NCBI RefSeq assembly: GCF_019392245.1
Contig: NZ_JAHXRL010000002.1
Location: 496,001-560,000 of the forward strand
Source: Sulfitobacter sp. CW3
GTDB taxonomy: Bacteria > Pseudomonadota > Alphaproteobacteria > Rhodobacterales > Rhodobacteraceae
DNA length: 64,000 nt
Direction: 5' to 3'
A model generated the notes under the pieces. It saw only the letters and a program-made list of their open reading frames with translations. It ran no database searches and was not told where the DNA came from. The position numbers and the translations under genes are program-made. Of the stretch, positions 17,947 to 26,514 are shown piece by piece (within the stretch, counting starts at the first letter, position 1; the number at the start of each line of letters is the position of its first letter).

Positions 17947-18639
17947 ATGACTTGGATGGATCGCCTCGCCCTTTTTGGGCCGCTTGATTGCGCAGCACTG
18001 GCCTGCATTTTCATTCTATGGTTTGCCATTGGCTGGATGACCGAGAATTCGAACACAAAACGCCCGTCGATGTCACAGCTGATGGCCGCGCACCGTCGCG
18101 AATGGATGGTTCAAATGATCACGCGCCAGCCGCGGATATTTGATGCCCATATTCTGGGCACATTGCGCCAAAGCACTGCGTTTTTCGCCTCAACAAGCGT
18201 CATCGCCTTGGGCGGCACCTTGGCGCTTCTGGGCAATTCGGAACAAATGGCAACCGTGGTCGAAGATTTATCCCTGACCGATCTGCCCACAGTCGTGTGG
18301 GAGCTAAAGATGCTTTTGCCGCTGTTCTTTCTTGCCAACGGGTTTTTGAAATTTGTCTGGTCAAACCGCCTGTTCGGCTATTGCTCGGTCTTGATGGCCG
18401 CAGTCCCGAATGATGTACACGACCCGCGCGCCCCCCAAATGGCCGCAAAAGCTGCGGAACTTAACATCACCGCAGCGCGTAGTTTTAATAGAGGTCTGCG
18501 ATCACTTTATTTTGCGCTGGCCAGCCTTCCATGGCTGATCGGCCCCATTCCATTGATACTTGCTGCAATTATAACCGTTATTATCGTCGGAAGACGTGAA
18601 TTCAGATCAGAGTCCCGGCGCATCCTCTTGGAAAGCTGA
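17947..18639 (+). CDS. DUF599 family membrane protein
   Basis: About 230 residues from ATG 17947 (MTWMDRLALFGPLDCAALA), with four predicted membrane segments: near 10-27, 75-95 (STSVIALGGTLALLG), 125-145 (LLPLFFLANGFLKFVWS) and near the C-terminus (LPWLIGPIPLILAAIITVII). The pattern, with MAAHRREWM and the ILGTLRQSTAFFAST block after helix 1, matches DUF599, an uncharacterised integral membrane family. ATGs at 17893 and 17956 are alternative starts; none has a strong ribosome-binding site. It is divergent from glcD. Confidence 0.78.
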   Translation: MTWMDRLALFGPLDCAALACIFILWFAIGWMTENSNTKRPSMSQLMAAHRREWMVQMITRQPRIFDAHILGTLRQSTAFFASTSVIALGGTLALLGNSEQMATVVEDLSLTDLPTVVWELKMLLPLFFLANGFLKFVWSNRLFGYCSVLMAAVPNDVHDPRAPQMAAKAAELNITAARSFNRGLRSLYFALASLPWLIGPIPLILAAIITVIIVGRREFRSESRRILLES

Positions 18640-18681
18640 CGACGAGCCCATATATTTGATTTTTATACCATTGGTGAAATT

Positions 18682-19038
18682 ATGCTAAAGACTGTATTGA
18701 CCCTCGCGCTTGTCTCAAGTGCGCAAATCGCGGCTGCGGATAATGCCGTGATCGAAAATGTACGCGCCAGCCAAGCGAACGGGCTGTGGACATTCGACGT
18801 CACCATCAGCCATGCGGACGAGGGATGGAACCATTTCGCGGACGCGTGGCGCATATTGGATGGTTCGGGAAATCAAATTGCCATCCGCGAACTTATTCAC
18901 CCGCATGTCGACGAACAGCCGCTGACGCGGTCGCTTTCTGGTGTTGCGATCCCGGACGGCTTGACAGAAGTGGGCGTTCAGGCCCGCGATACCGTAAGTG
19001 GTTGGTCCAAACAGATCGAAAAAGTGAAGCTTAAGTAG
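18682..19038 (+). CDS. Periplasmic protein of unknown function
   Basis: A 118-residue protein with a clear signal peptide (MLKTVLTLALVSSAQIAAA) and a compact ~98-residue beta-rich mature part (NGLWTFDVTISHADEGW, FADAWRILDGSGNQIA, RELIHPHVDEQPLTRSLSGV). The acidic and aromatic residues alternate as in immunoglobulin-like periplasmic domains. I do not recognise the family. It follows the DUF599 gene by 42 bases in the same direction and is convergent with rlmH, ending 2 bases before its stop. Confidence 0.7.
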   Translation: MLKTVLTLALVSSAQIAAADNAVIENVRASQANGLWTFDVTISHADEGWNHFADAWRILDGSGNQIAIRELIHPHVDEQPLTRSLSGVAIPDGLTEVGVQARDTVSGWSKQIEKVKLK

Positions 19039-19040
19039 GG

Positions 19041-19511
19041 TTAAACCCGGTGATACGGGCCACCTGACAGGATTGAGGCCGCGCGGTACAGCTGCTCGGC
19101 CAGCATCACGCGCACCATCATATGCGGCCAAACCATCTTGCCAAATGACAGCGCGTGATCTGCGTCTTTGCGCAAATCCTTAGCGATGCCATCAGCACCC
19201 CCGATGACAAAAGCCACGTCGCCGCGCCCCTGATCACGCCATCCACCCAGCCGATTGGCAAAGTCGGGCGACGATTCCACCCGCCCGCGCTCGTCCAGAA
19301 CACAGATCAATGACCCGTCCGGGATCGCACGACGCAGCAAAGCTGCCTCGGCGGCCATCCCGCCGTTCTTTTTATCTTCAACTTCGAGGATTTGTGCCGG
19401 GCCAAGACCCAGCGCTCGACCTGTTCGATCAAACCTTTTCAGGTAATCATCGATCAGGTCTTTTTCTGGTCCGGCGCGCAAACGCCCGACCACGCAGATA
19501 TGAACACGCAT
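19041..19511 (-). CDS. rlmH: 23S rRNA (pseudouridine1915-N3)-methyltransferase RlmH
   Basis: A 156-residue SPOUT methyltransferase. The family marks are the N-terminal [28 protein letters not shown], the SAM-knot region [16 protein letters not shown] and the C-terminal [19 protein letters not shown]. RlmH methylates pseudouridine 1915 of 23S rRNA in assembled ribosomes. It follows rsfS by 18 bases; this rsfS-rlmH pair is common in alphaproteobacteria and both act on the large subunit. Confidence 0.95.
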   Translation of the reverse strand: MRVHICVVGRLRAGPEKDLIDDYLKRFDRTGRALGLGPAQILEVEDKKNGGMAAEAALLRRAIPDGSLICVLDERGRVESSPDFANRLGGWRDQGRGDVAFVIGGADGIAKDLRKDADHALSFGKMVWPHMMVRVMLAEQLYRAASILSGGPYHRV

Positions 19512-19529
19512 GCCAAAAGCCTTGTGGGC

Positions 19530-19910
19530 TTAGTGTGGCATTACGGCTGGCGGCTCAGGTGTGTCTGTCGGCATCCACATCTTTTCCAGCTGATAGAATT
19601 CGCGCACTTCTGGGCGGAACACGTGAACGATCACGTCGCCAGTATCGATCAAGACCCAGTCGCCTGTGTCTTTACCTTCGACGCGGGGCGTGCGGTTGTA
19701 TTCATCCTTGACCATCTGGGCCAGTTTTTCGGCAATCGACGATACCTGACGCGAAGACCGGCCAGAGCACACGACCATATAGTCGCCGATAGCCGTTTTG
19801 CCGCGCAGATCAATCTGCACGATATCTTCGGCTTTGTCGTCGTCCAGTTGGGACAGGATGGACGCGAGAAGTGCGTCGCTTGTTGTTACATTTGTGTCGG
19901 CAGTCATCAT
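19530..19910 (-). CDS. rsfS: Ribosome silencing factor RsfS
   Basis: At least 126 residues of RsfS (DUF143/Iojap family), which binds L14 and blocks subunit joining under starvation. Diagnostic strings are DDDKAEDIVQIDLRGKTAIGDYMVVCSGRSSRQVSSIAEKL in overlapping blocks and the C-terminal GDWVLIDTGDVIVHVF with REFYQLEKMW. The annotated ATG at 19910 has no ribosome-binding site. In-frame coding-like sequence (STLSNAAPAAHPQAA) continues upstream to a CTG at 19958 that sits 8 bases after AGGAGG, so the true protein may be 142 residues with a rare CTG start. Confidence 0.93.
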   Translation of the reverse strand: MMTADTNVTTSDALLASILSQLDDDKAEDIVQIDLRGKTAIGDYMVVCSGRSSRQVSSIAEKLAQMVKDEYNRTPRVEGKDTGDWVLIDTGDVIVHVFRPEVREFYQLEKMWMPTDTPEPPAVMPH

Positions 19911-19958
19911 TGCTGCCTGCGGGTGCGCAGCGGGAGCTGCGTTTGAGAGAGTAGACAG

Positions 19959-20423
19959 GACATTGTCCTCCTTTAGGCGCGCCGACAGTCCCCCGGCGCT
20001 GGGGATACTTTACGATATGCCCACATGGGTGAAATTTCAATGACAAGCAAGCCGATCAGGCGGCTACCAGCCGTCTTGTGTAACAATCCAGCCGTCTTAT
20101 GCGCCGACGTCTTGCAATACATCGCAGGCAAAGGCCGGAAAAGGGTCTGTATTATGAGCGCGGCTTGGCCGCGAAAACTTGTATATAGCCTTCTTTACAA
20201 AGGGCTTATTGGTTTAGCTTTTATCAGATGGCTAGGGTTATTTCATCCGGTGCCCAAAAACAGCACAGCGTTCCTGCCCAACGATGTGGCGTTTATGCAC
20301 GACGCCGCCTTTTTCCACCAAATTCGATGTGCCTGCCCGTCACAGCGCCAAAATCACGACTTTCGAAGAATCGGAAGGATCAGATATGATCCGACCGTCC
20401 GACGCACATGCATCCCTACAGCG
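19959..20423. other. Gene-poor interval between rsfS and the 20424 gene
   Basis: It holds the AGGAGG ribosome-binding site of rsfS at 19967-19972 and a 14-base direct repeat CCAGCCGTCTTRTG at 20067 and 20088 (period 21), which may be an operator. A plus-strand reading frame from ATG 20154 (MSAAWPRKLVYSLLYKG) runs into the end of the convergent gene, but it has no ribosome-binding site and a Cys/His/Arg-rich second half typical of noncoding frames. I do not call it a gene. Confidence 0.4.
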
Positions 20424-21155
20424 TTAGCTTTTGGCATACCGGACAAACAAATCGCGCCAGCCTTGATCTAGGGCTGCCACAGCATTTGGATCGACGTGGC
20501 GCATGTCCTCCCAGTACCGCCCCGTGGGCGTATAATACCCCAAAGCATCCTCCTTTTCGCGCAGCGCTGCATAGCGGGCGCGGTCCAGATCAAGGCTGGC
20601 CCGACGGTTGCGCAATCGATCCGGCTTTGCGCGGGGGAAAAGCAGGGCAGACGGGTCTTGGGACAGGTTCACGCAACAGCATCCCTGTTCAGCAGCCACC
20701 AATGCCAAGCGGGCAGATTTTGCCCCCAGATCGCGCAGTGTAATGTCGTCGCGCAAAGGGTCAGCCACACCTACCCCGTAAAAATGCGTATTGCCGGATG
20801 TCGGATACACCATATCGCAGCCCATAAAAGCAAGGACGGTGGGGCGCAAAGCCGACAACGCCCAATACCCCGTGGTAAAGGCCATCGTCCCGCCCGCATA
20901 CACAAACCCGCCAAAACCGTTTTGCGCTGGCACAAACGCATTCGCGCCTATCAAACGTTGGTCCGCTGAAACGCTATCTGGCATGCGCTCTGCCGGAAAA
21001 TCTTCGGGGTAAACCAGCGCATTCCAGTCGGGGCGCACACGCCACGCGTTGTTCATAACGACAATGTGGTCGAACCATTCTGACGGCCAGTTTTGGCTAA
21101 TCGTCACATTGGGGCCACTGCCCAAGATCAACACCACTTTTTGTTTGCCGGTCAT
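20424..21155 (-). CDS. Uncharacterised protein, possible glycan-related (MptE/DUF115-like fold)
   Basis: A 243-residue protein from ATG 21155 (a GTG at 21167 is an alternative). It opens with a Rossmann-like KVVLILGSGPN and has the recurring elements HIVVMNNAWRVRPDW, FGGFVYAGGTMAFTTGYWAL and VLAFMGCDMVYP, then a basic C-terminus with WEDMRHVDPNA. The 'GSGPN...NNAWR...GCDM' layout resembles nucleotide-sugar or sialyltransferase-like proteins of the DUF115/MptE type that occur near surface-glycan genes. I cannot place it in one family. It lies alone, downstream of mscS in the same direction. Confidence 0.55.
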   Translation of the reverse strand: MTGKQKVVLILGSGPNVTISQNWPSEWFDHIVVMNNAWRVRPDWNALVYPEDFPAERMPDSVSADQRLIGANAFVPAQNGFGGFVYAGGTMAFTTGYWALSALRPTVLAFMGCDMVYPTSGNTHFYGVGVADPLRDDITLRDLGAKSARLALVAAEQGCCCVNLSQDPSALLFPRAKPDRLRNRRASLDLDRARYAALREKEDALGYYTPTGRYWEDMRHVDPNAVAALDQGWRDLFVRYAKS

Positions 21156-21218
21156 GGGGATTGCCACCCTGCTAACACCCTACGGGGACAAGGTAGGTCA
21201 TTGCCCCCCGGCGGCAAG

Positions 21219-22544
21219 TTAATCCTCGAATACGGCTGGTGCGTCGTCGCCAAGCATCTTGACCTCGCGTTGCGGGAACGGGATCGAGATGTTGTTTTCC
21301 TTGAAGGTGTCCCAAAGCGCCAGAAAGACATTCCCGCGAATGTTGGTCAGCCCTGCGGTCGGATCCCTAATCCAGAAACGCAAAATGTAATCCACACTGC
21401 TGTCGCCAAACCCCACGATATGACAAACCGGGGCCTTGTCAGCGAGCACACGTTCAACGCCCCTTGCTGCATCAATCGCCAGCTTGCGGACCACATGCGG
21501 GTCATCGCCATAAGCGGTGCCAAAATAGATATCCAAGCGCACAAAATCGTTGGAATGCGACCAGTTCACCACTTGGCCGGTGATCAGGTCTTCGTTCGGG
21601 ATCAGATATTCCTTGCCATCCCGCGTGACCACCGACGCATAGCGCGCGCCCAAGGTCTGAATCCAGCCAAAGGTTTCCCCAAGGCTGATCACATCGCCCG
21701 GTTTGATCGACTTATCGATCAGAATGATGATGCCTGAAACAAGGTTCGACACGACCTTTTGCAGACCAAAACCAAGGCCCACACCGATCGCACCCGACAG
21801 CACCGCAAGCCCGGTCAGGTCAATGCCAACCGCCTTGACCCCCATAAAGAACGCGATGCCGTAGAATGTCAGCTGGACACCTTTGACCGCCAACACTTGC
21901 ATCGACGGGCTGATGTCTTCGTTTTTGCGGATGGTCGCGGCGGTTGTTTGGCTCACTATCCGCGCAACTGCGAAAAGCAGACCTATCACCACAAGCGCGG
22001 TAATCACCGTCAGAACGGACAGTCTGAAATCCCCGACATGCAACGCCAGTGAATCCAGAAACGCCGAAACGCTATCGACGACGTTCAGGAAATATAGCGT
22101 TGCATATATCCACAGGCCCCACGTGACCAAGCGGCGCATCGGACGGTTACGCACAAGCCGCGCGGCAAAGGCGATGCAGACCCAAACCGACACCAATGTC
22201 GCAAAAATACCGATCAGATACGACCGTGACGGCCAGGTGATGTTTTGCATCACCAAATAAATCACACCGCTAATCGCAGCAAACCAGATCAGCCCAAGCC
22301 GCCGTTTGATCTGCACGACCATGCGCAATTGCCACTTTGACCAGCCGTCGTGGCGGCGCACCCAAGCCTGAATCCAGTTTCCTGACAGGTGGTGCAGCGC
22401 CCATGCGGCCAGCGCCACGGCAATCAGAATCAGGATTTGATACTGCCGCCACCCGGGATAAAGCAGGCTTTCGCCCAGACCGACCCCACCAGCAATCATC
22501 GCTTGAACGCTTTCCATGAAAGTCGCAAAGGGATCTGGGTTCAT
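21219..22544 (-). CDS. Mechanosensitive ion channel, MscS family
   Basis: About 441 residues from ATG 22544 (MNPDPFATFMESVQAM); the open frame could extend 38 residues further. Several hydrophobic helices in the first ~250 residues precede the MscS core. The pore helix is AVLSGAIGVGLGFGLQKVVSNLVSGIIILIDK (Gly/Ala-rich TM3), followed by the beta domain KPGDVISLGETFGWIQTLGARYASVVTRDGKEYLIPNEDLI and the C-terminal NISIPFPQREV. It should release osmolytes during hypo-osmotic shock. It is divergent from leuC. Confidence 0.92.
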   Translation of the reverse strand: MNPDPFATFMESVQAMIAGGVGLGESLLYPGWRQYQILILIAVALAAWALHHLSGNWIQAWVRRHDGWSKWQLRMVVQIKRRLGLIWFAAISGVIYLVMQNITWPSRSYLIGIFATLVSVWVCIAFAARLVRNRPMRRLVTWGLWIYATLYFLNVVDSVSAFLDSLALHVGDFRLSVLTVITALVVIGLLFAVARIVSQTTAATIRKNEDISPSMQVLAVKGVQLTFYGIAFFMGVKAVGIDLTGLAVLSGAIGVGLGFGLQKVVSNLVSGIIILIDKSIKPGDVISLGETFGWIQTLGARYASVVTRDGKEYLIPNEDLITGQVVNWSHSNDFVRLDIYFGTAYGDDPHVVRKLAIDAARGVERVLADKAPVCHIVGFGDSSVDYILRFWIRDPTAGLTNIRGNVFLALWDTFKENNISIPFPQREVKMLGDDAPAVFED

Positions 22545-22724
22545 GGACAACAACCTTGTTCGCACGGTGAATAATTCATCCCGCAATGGTGAGACAATCA
22601 GCACGATTGAGCAAGCCGTGATCGGCAAGGCCCATGCTTCACGACGCAGGGTGCCCATAATCCCGACCCCGATGTGCTGTCAGCCTCCTTGCCTGTAGGG
22701 CTGAAAGGGTCTAATTAACGCCCT

Positions 22725-22823
22725 ATGACACATGTTTCAGACACTCTGTTCAACATCGGCGACCGCGCACGTCTGCGCGAACGCTTTTTCGGGGCGACCC
22801 ACACCGTGCTGGCACGACTATAA
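22725..22823 (+). other. Possible 32-codon leader ORF with hairpins before leuC
   Basis: ATG at 22725 opens a 32-codon frame ([17 protein letters not shown]..., ending HTVLARL) that closes with TAA 70 bases before the leuC ATG. Directly after it are two mutually exclusive short hairpins (22825-22844, arms GCCCG/CGGGC; 22833-22846, arms GCGCC/GGCGC). It has 4 Leu codons but no run of Leu, and AAAGGG lies too far upstream for a good ribosome-binding site. The rest of 22545-22893 is the divergent promoter region of mscS and leuC. Confidence 0.3.
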
Positions 22824-22893
22824 AGCCCGCTTGCGCCCTCGGGCGCGCCGTCTGACGACCACCAATCACACTTTATTTACGGGAGAGGACCAC

Positions 22894-24300
22894 ATGTCCC
22901 CCAAAACGCTCTATGATAAAATCTGGGATGCCCATGTTGCGCACGAAGCCGACGATGGCACCTGCTTGCTTTATATCGACCGCCACTTGGTTCACGAAGT
23001 AACCAGCCCGCAGGCCTTTGAAGGTTTGCGCATGACCGGCCGCACCGTGCGCCGCCCGGATCAGACAATCGCGGTGCCCGATCACAACGTACCCACCACG
23101 CTGGACCGCGCCAATGCGGCCACGATGACCGAAGACAGCCGCGTTCAGGTGGCAGCCCTTGATACCAACGCCAAAGAATTCGGCCTGCACTATTACCCCG
23201 TGTCCGACGTGCGTCAGGGCATCGTGCACATCGTCGGCCCCGAGCAAGGCTGGACCTTGCCCGGCATGACTGTTGTTTGCGGCGACAGCCACACGGCGAC
23301 GCATGGTGCGTTCGGGTCATTGGCCCACGGCATCGGCACCTCCGAGGTTGAACATGTTCTGGCCACGCAAACGCTGATCCAGAAGAAATCCAAAAACATG
23401 AAGGTCGAAATCACCGGCAAGCTGCCATTAGGTGTGACCGCCAAAGACATCACCATGACCGTTATCGGTGAAACCGGTACTGCCGGCGGCACCGGCTATG
23501 TCATCGAATATTGCGGCGAAGCGATCCGCGATTTGTCGATGGAAGGCCGCATGACCGTCTGCAACATGGCCATCGAGGGCGGCGCACGCGCCGGCCTGAT
23601 CGCGCCGGACGAAAAGACATTCGAATATTGCATGGGTCGTCCGCACGCGCCCAAAGGCGCACAATGGGAAGCAGCCCTTGCGTGGTGGAAGACGCTTTAT
23701 TCCGATGACGACGCGCATTGGGACAAGGTGATCACCATCAAGGCCGAAGACATCGCGCCAGCCGTCACTTGGGGCACATCGCCCGAAGACGTGCTGCCCA
23801 TCACGGCCAACGTCCCCGCTGCGTCCGATTTCAAAGGCGGCAAGATCGAAGCTGCGAAACGGTCCATCGAATATATGGGCCTGACCGAAGGCATGCCGCT
23901 GACCGACATTAAAATCGACACCGTCTTTATCGGATCCTGCACCAATGGCCGGATCGAGGATTTGCGCGCAGCTGCCGCGATCCTGAAGGGCAAGAAGATC
24001 AAGGAAGGCATGCGTGCCATGATCGTTCCGGGCTCTGGCCTTGTACGTGCACAGGCCGAGGAAGAAGGCCTTGCCGATATCTTTAAGGAGGCCGGGTTTG
24101 AATGGCGTCTGGCTGGATGTTCGATGTGTCTAGCGATGAACCCGGACCAGTTGGCACCGGGCGAACGCTGCGCTGCCACGTCGAACCGCAACTTTGAGGG
24201 CCGTCAGGGCCGGGGCGGACGCACCCACCTGGTGTCACCCGCAATGGCTGCTGCAGCGGCGATTACCGGCCATCTGACCGATGTACGCGAGATGATGTAA
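22894..24300 (+). CDS. leuC: 3-isopropylmalate dehydratase large subunit
   Basis: A 468-residue LeuC from ATG 22894 with GGGAGAGGA upstream. Aconitase-family marks: [65 protein letters not shown], the first cluster ligand in [14 protein letters not shown] and the pair in [17 protein letters not shown], with [16 protein letters not shown] at the C-terminus. With LeuD it isomerises 2-isopropylmalate to 3-isopropylmalate in leucine biosynthesis, using a 4Fe-4S cluster. It heads the cluster leuC-orf136-leuD. Confidence 0.97.
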   Translation: MSPKTLYDKIWDAHVAHEADDGTCLLYIDRHLVHEVTSPQAFEGLRMTGRTVRRPDQTIAVPDHNVPTTLDRANAATMTEDSRVQVAALDTNAKEFGLHYYPVSDVRQGIVHIVGPEQGWTLPGMTVVCGDSHTATHGAFGSLAHGIGTSEVEHVLATQTLIQKKSKNMKVEITGKLPLGVTAKDITMTVIGETGTAGGTGYVIEYCGEAIRDLSMEGRMTVCNMAIEGGARAGLIAPDEKTFEYCMGRPHAPKGAQWEAALAWWKTLYSDDDAHWDKVITIKAEDIAPAVTWGTSPEDVLPITANVPAASDFKGGKIEAAKRSIEYMGLTEGMPLTDIKIDTVFIGSCTNGRIEDLRAAAAILKGKKIKEGMRAMIVPGSGLVRAQAEEEGLADIFKEAGFEWRLAGCSMCLAMNPDQLAPGERCAATSNRNFEGRQGRGGRTHLVSPAMAAAAAITGHLTDVREMM

Positions 24301-24346
24301 ATTGCTGGCAAGGGTTTCGGCCCTTGCCAGACAGTAAGGACACAGC

Positions 24347-24757
24347 ATGCAAAGACGCAGCTTTCTATCCATGATCGGCGCGGCCAGCCTGACGCCACGG
24401 TTGCCAGCCATCGGTGCATCCGCACCAGCGGCGGTGATGGCGAACGGCTATAACCGCTACCAGTATGGGCTGGCGGTATTCCACGCCCGTACACGCATCG
24501 GATTGAACGCCGCTGACCTGATTGCCAAGCTTCGGGTCAATCCGGCGCAGGCACATGCGATGATAGGGGAAATGTCAGCCTCCGGTATCTTGGCCCGCGG
24601 CGCTTCCGGCGCGGTCACTGTGTCCTCAAATCGCATCACATCCAAACCTTATGTGCGCAAAGCGCTTCGTCAGATTATTGACGGTGCTTGTGACGCAACC
24701 ATTGAACAAACCGCAGAAACACAGCCTGACGGTTCACAAACTGGAGTTCAGTCATGA
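24347..24757 (+). CDS. Small exported protein between leuC and leuD, function unknown
   Basis: A 136-residue protein with a twin-arginine-like or Sec signal ([20 protein letters not shown], cleavage near the following Ala-rich segment). The mature part is helix-rich ([37 protein letters not shown]). It starts 46 bases after leuC behind AGTAAGGAC and its stop overlaps the leuD start (ATGA), so it is coupled to leuD. Tat-type export makes a direct role in cytoplasmic isomerase assembly unlikely. I recognise no named family. Confidence 0.72.
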   Translation: MQRRSFLSMIGAASLTPRLPAIGASAPAAVMANGYNRYQYGLAVFHARTRIGLNAADLIAKLRVNPAQAHAMIGEMSASGILARGASGAVTVSSNRITSKPYVRKALRQIIDGACDATIEQTAETQPDGSQTGVQS

Positions 24758-25359
24758 ACAAGTTTACCACCCTCAGCGGCATCGCCGCCCCCCTGCCCCT
24801 GATCAACATCGACACCGATATGATCATCCCCAAGCAGTTCCTGAAAACTATCAAACGGTCCGGCCTTGGCGTGAACCTGTTTGACGAAATGCGCTATGAT
24901 GACGACCGCAACGAGATCCCCGATTTCGTTTTGAACAAGCCACAGTACCGCGAGGCGCAAATCCTTGTCGCGGGGGATAACTTTGGCTGCGGATCGTCGC
25001 GCGAACACGCGCCATGGGCGATTGCCGATTTCGGGATCACCTGTGTCATCGCGCCCAGCTATGCCGATATCTTCTATAACAACTGCTTCAAGAACGGCAT
25101 TCTGCCCATCGCATTGCCGCAAGAGCAGGTCGATGTCTTGATGAAAGATGCCGAAAAAGGGGCGAACGCCCGCATCGAGATCGACCTTGAAGCACAGACA
25201 ATCACCAGCTCTGACGGCGAGGTTTTCACCTTTGAAGTCGACAGCTTTAAGAAGCATTGCCTGATGAATGGCCTCGATGACATCGGTCTAACCATGGAAA
25301 AAGCCGCGTCAATTGACAGTTTCGAAGCCAGCGCATCACAAACCCGCCCTTGGGTTTAA
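24754..25359 (+). CDS. leuD: 3-isopropylmalate dehydratase small subunit
   Basis: A 201-residue LeuD with the family motifs [42 protein letters not shown] and [21 protein letters not shown]. It forms the substrate-recognition swivel domain of isopropylmalate isomerase with LeuC. Its ATG overlaps the preceding small gene by 4 bases. A 12-bp inverted repeat 36 bases after its stop probably ends this transcription unit, separating it from leuB 2.2 kb downstream. Confidence 0.97.
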   Translation: MNKFTTLSGIAAPLPLINIDTDMIIPKQFLKTIKRSGLGVNLFDEMRYDDDRNEIPDFVLNKPQYREAQILVAGDNFGCGSSREHAPWAIADFGITCVIAPSYADIFYNNCFKNGILPIALPQEQVDVLMKDAEKGANARIEIDLEAQTITSSDGEVFTFEVDSFKKHCLMNGLDDIGLTMEKAASIDSFEASASQTRPWV

Positions 25360-25395
25360 ACTTTTTTCAAAAACATTTTCACTAAATTTCACCCC

Positions 25396-25426
25396 TGTAG
25401 TGGGCCGCATATTTCGGCCCACTACA
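25396..25426 (+). terminator. Long inverted repeat after leuD (probable terminator)
   Basis: A perfect 12-bp stem (TGTAGTGGGCCG / CGGCCCACTACA) around a 7-base loop, 36 bases after leuD. No T-run follows on either strand, so it may work with Rho or protect a 3' end. The remainder of 25427-25653 has no recognisable gene. Confidence 0.55.
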
Positions 25427-25653
25427 TATGGTATCTGCCTTAATTTTGACCCAGCAATGGTGCATTATCGCACCACCTGCTCCTTCAAAATGCCCGATAC
25501 ATTAAGTCTTATTTAAGAACAGACTTGAGAACTTTGGCAGAAGAAGGCATGAATTGGGCAATAATGAGGCAGGCCTTCGTCGTCCGAAGGCAACAAGTTG
25601 GAACAAGCACGCGGCATTGAATCGTGGCTGGCCAGTCTTGGAAGGGTAGTTAA

Positions 25654-26514
25654 GTGATTGCACGCATAGCAGGCGCGGGAGCGCGTGGCATCCTTGTGGC
25701 ATTGTTAGTCACCACGCCAGCTTTGATGCTGCCTGATACCGTTAATGACGCCAATCAAATCACCATGCTGGTCGCGTTGCTGGCCTATTTCCTGACCTTC
25801 GTTGAGTATAATTCAAAATATCCCAGCATTGTTGAATTCCGCGATGCCCCGCCCTTCAATCGGCTGCGGTTTGCATCGCTATTTGCGATCGTGATCGTTC
25901 TGACATTGATTTTGAAGCACAAAACCGATCCCTCCGCGATTTCGAACGCGTTGACATCCATCGGCACAATCGTTGGCAACGCGATGGATTTCCCGTTTTC
26001 GCCTGTCCGGATGATTGTTCTCATGCTGCCCGAAAACTCGGATTTCGCGCGGATTGAATCTGTTCGGGTGTCGGCGGGTATGGCCTATCTTATCTCGCTT
26101 GTGTCGATGGTCGCCTTCCTTGTTTTGGTTCGCCTCCTGAATTGGCCCGCCCGAAAAGGCGCATTTAACGTCTGGGTCAACATGCCTTTGTTTGACCCAA
26201 CGGCAGGTGGTGATGTCATTCATCGGCTGCGCCGCGATGCCCGGATCAACATCGTGCTGGGCTTTTTGCTGCCCTTCCTGATCCCCGCAGTGGTCAAGGC
26301 GGCCTCTGATCTGATAGACCCGATCACATTGCAAAATCCGCAAACCCAGATTTGGACCGTCGCCGCATGGGCATTTCTTCCTGCCAGTATGATTATGCGC
26401 GGCATTGCCGTGGGCAAGATTGCCGACATGATCGGGGAAAAACGCCGCCGCGCTTATGCGGCCGAAAAGAACTCGGAAAACGACGCCGACAAAAAAACCA
26501 TGCAGCCAGCCTAG
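25654..26514 (+). CDS. Conserved polytopic membrane protein, function unknown
   Basis: A 286-residue protein with a GTG start and AAGGG 8 bases upstream. About five to six membrane segments are visible: ILVALLVTTPALML, ITMLVALLAYFLTF, FASLFAIVIVLTLIL, MAYLISLVSMVAFLVLV, INIVLGFLLPFLIPAVV and IWTVAAWAFLPASMIM. The C-terminal tail is highly charged (KIADMIGEKRRRAYAAEKN) and cytoplasmic. It ends in a run of seven A's followed by ATGCAGCCAGCCTAG, overlapping the reading frame of the next gene, which lacks its own normal start. A functional link between the two is likely. Confidence 0.72.
   Translation: MIARIAGAGARGILVALLVTTPALMLPDTVNDANQITMLVALLAYFLTFVEYNSKYPSIVEFRDAPPFNRLRFASLFAIVIVLTLILKHKTDPSAISNALTSIGTIVGNAMDFPFSPVRMIVLMLPENSDFARIESVRVSAGMAYLISLVSMVAFLVLVRLLNWPARKGAFNVWVNMPLFDPTAGGDVIHRLRRDARINIVLGFLLPFLIPAVVKAASDLIDPITLQNPQTQIWTVAAWAFLPASMIMRGIAVGKIADMIGEKRRRAYAAEKNSENDADKKTMQPA

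Noticed and set aside
20154..20471. A short plus-strand ORF between rsfS and the 20424 gene
   Set aside because: It has no ribosome-binding site, overlaps the end of a convergent gene and turns into a Cys/His/Arg-rich sequence without conserved features.
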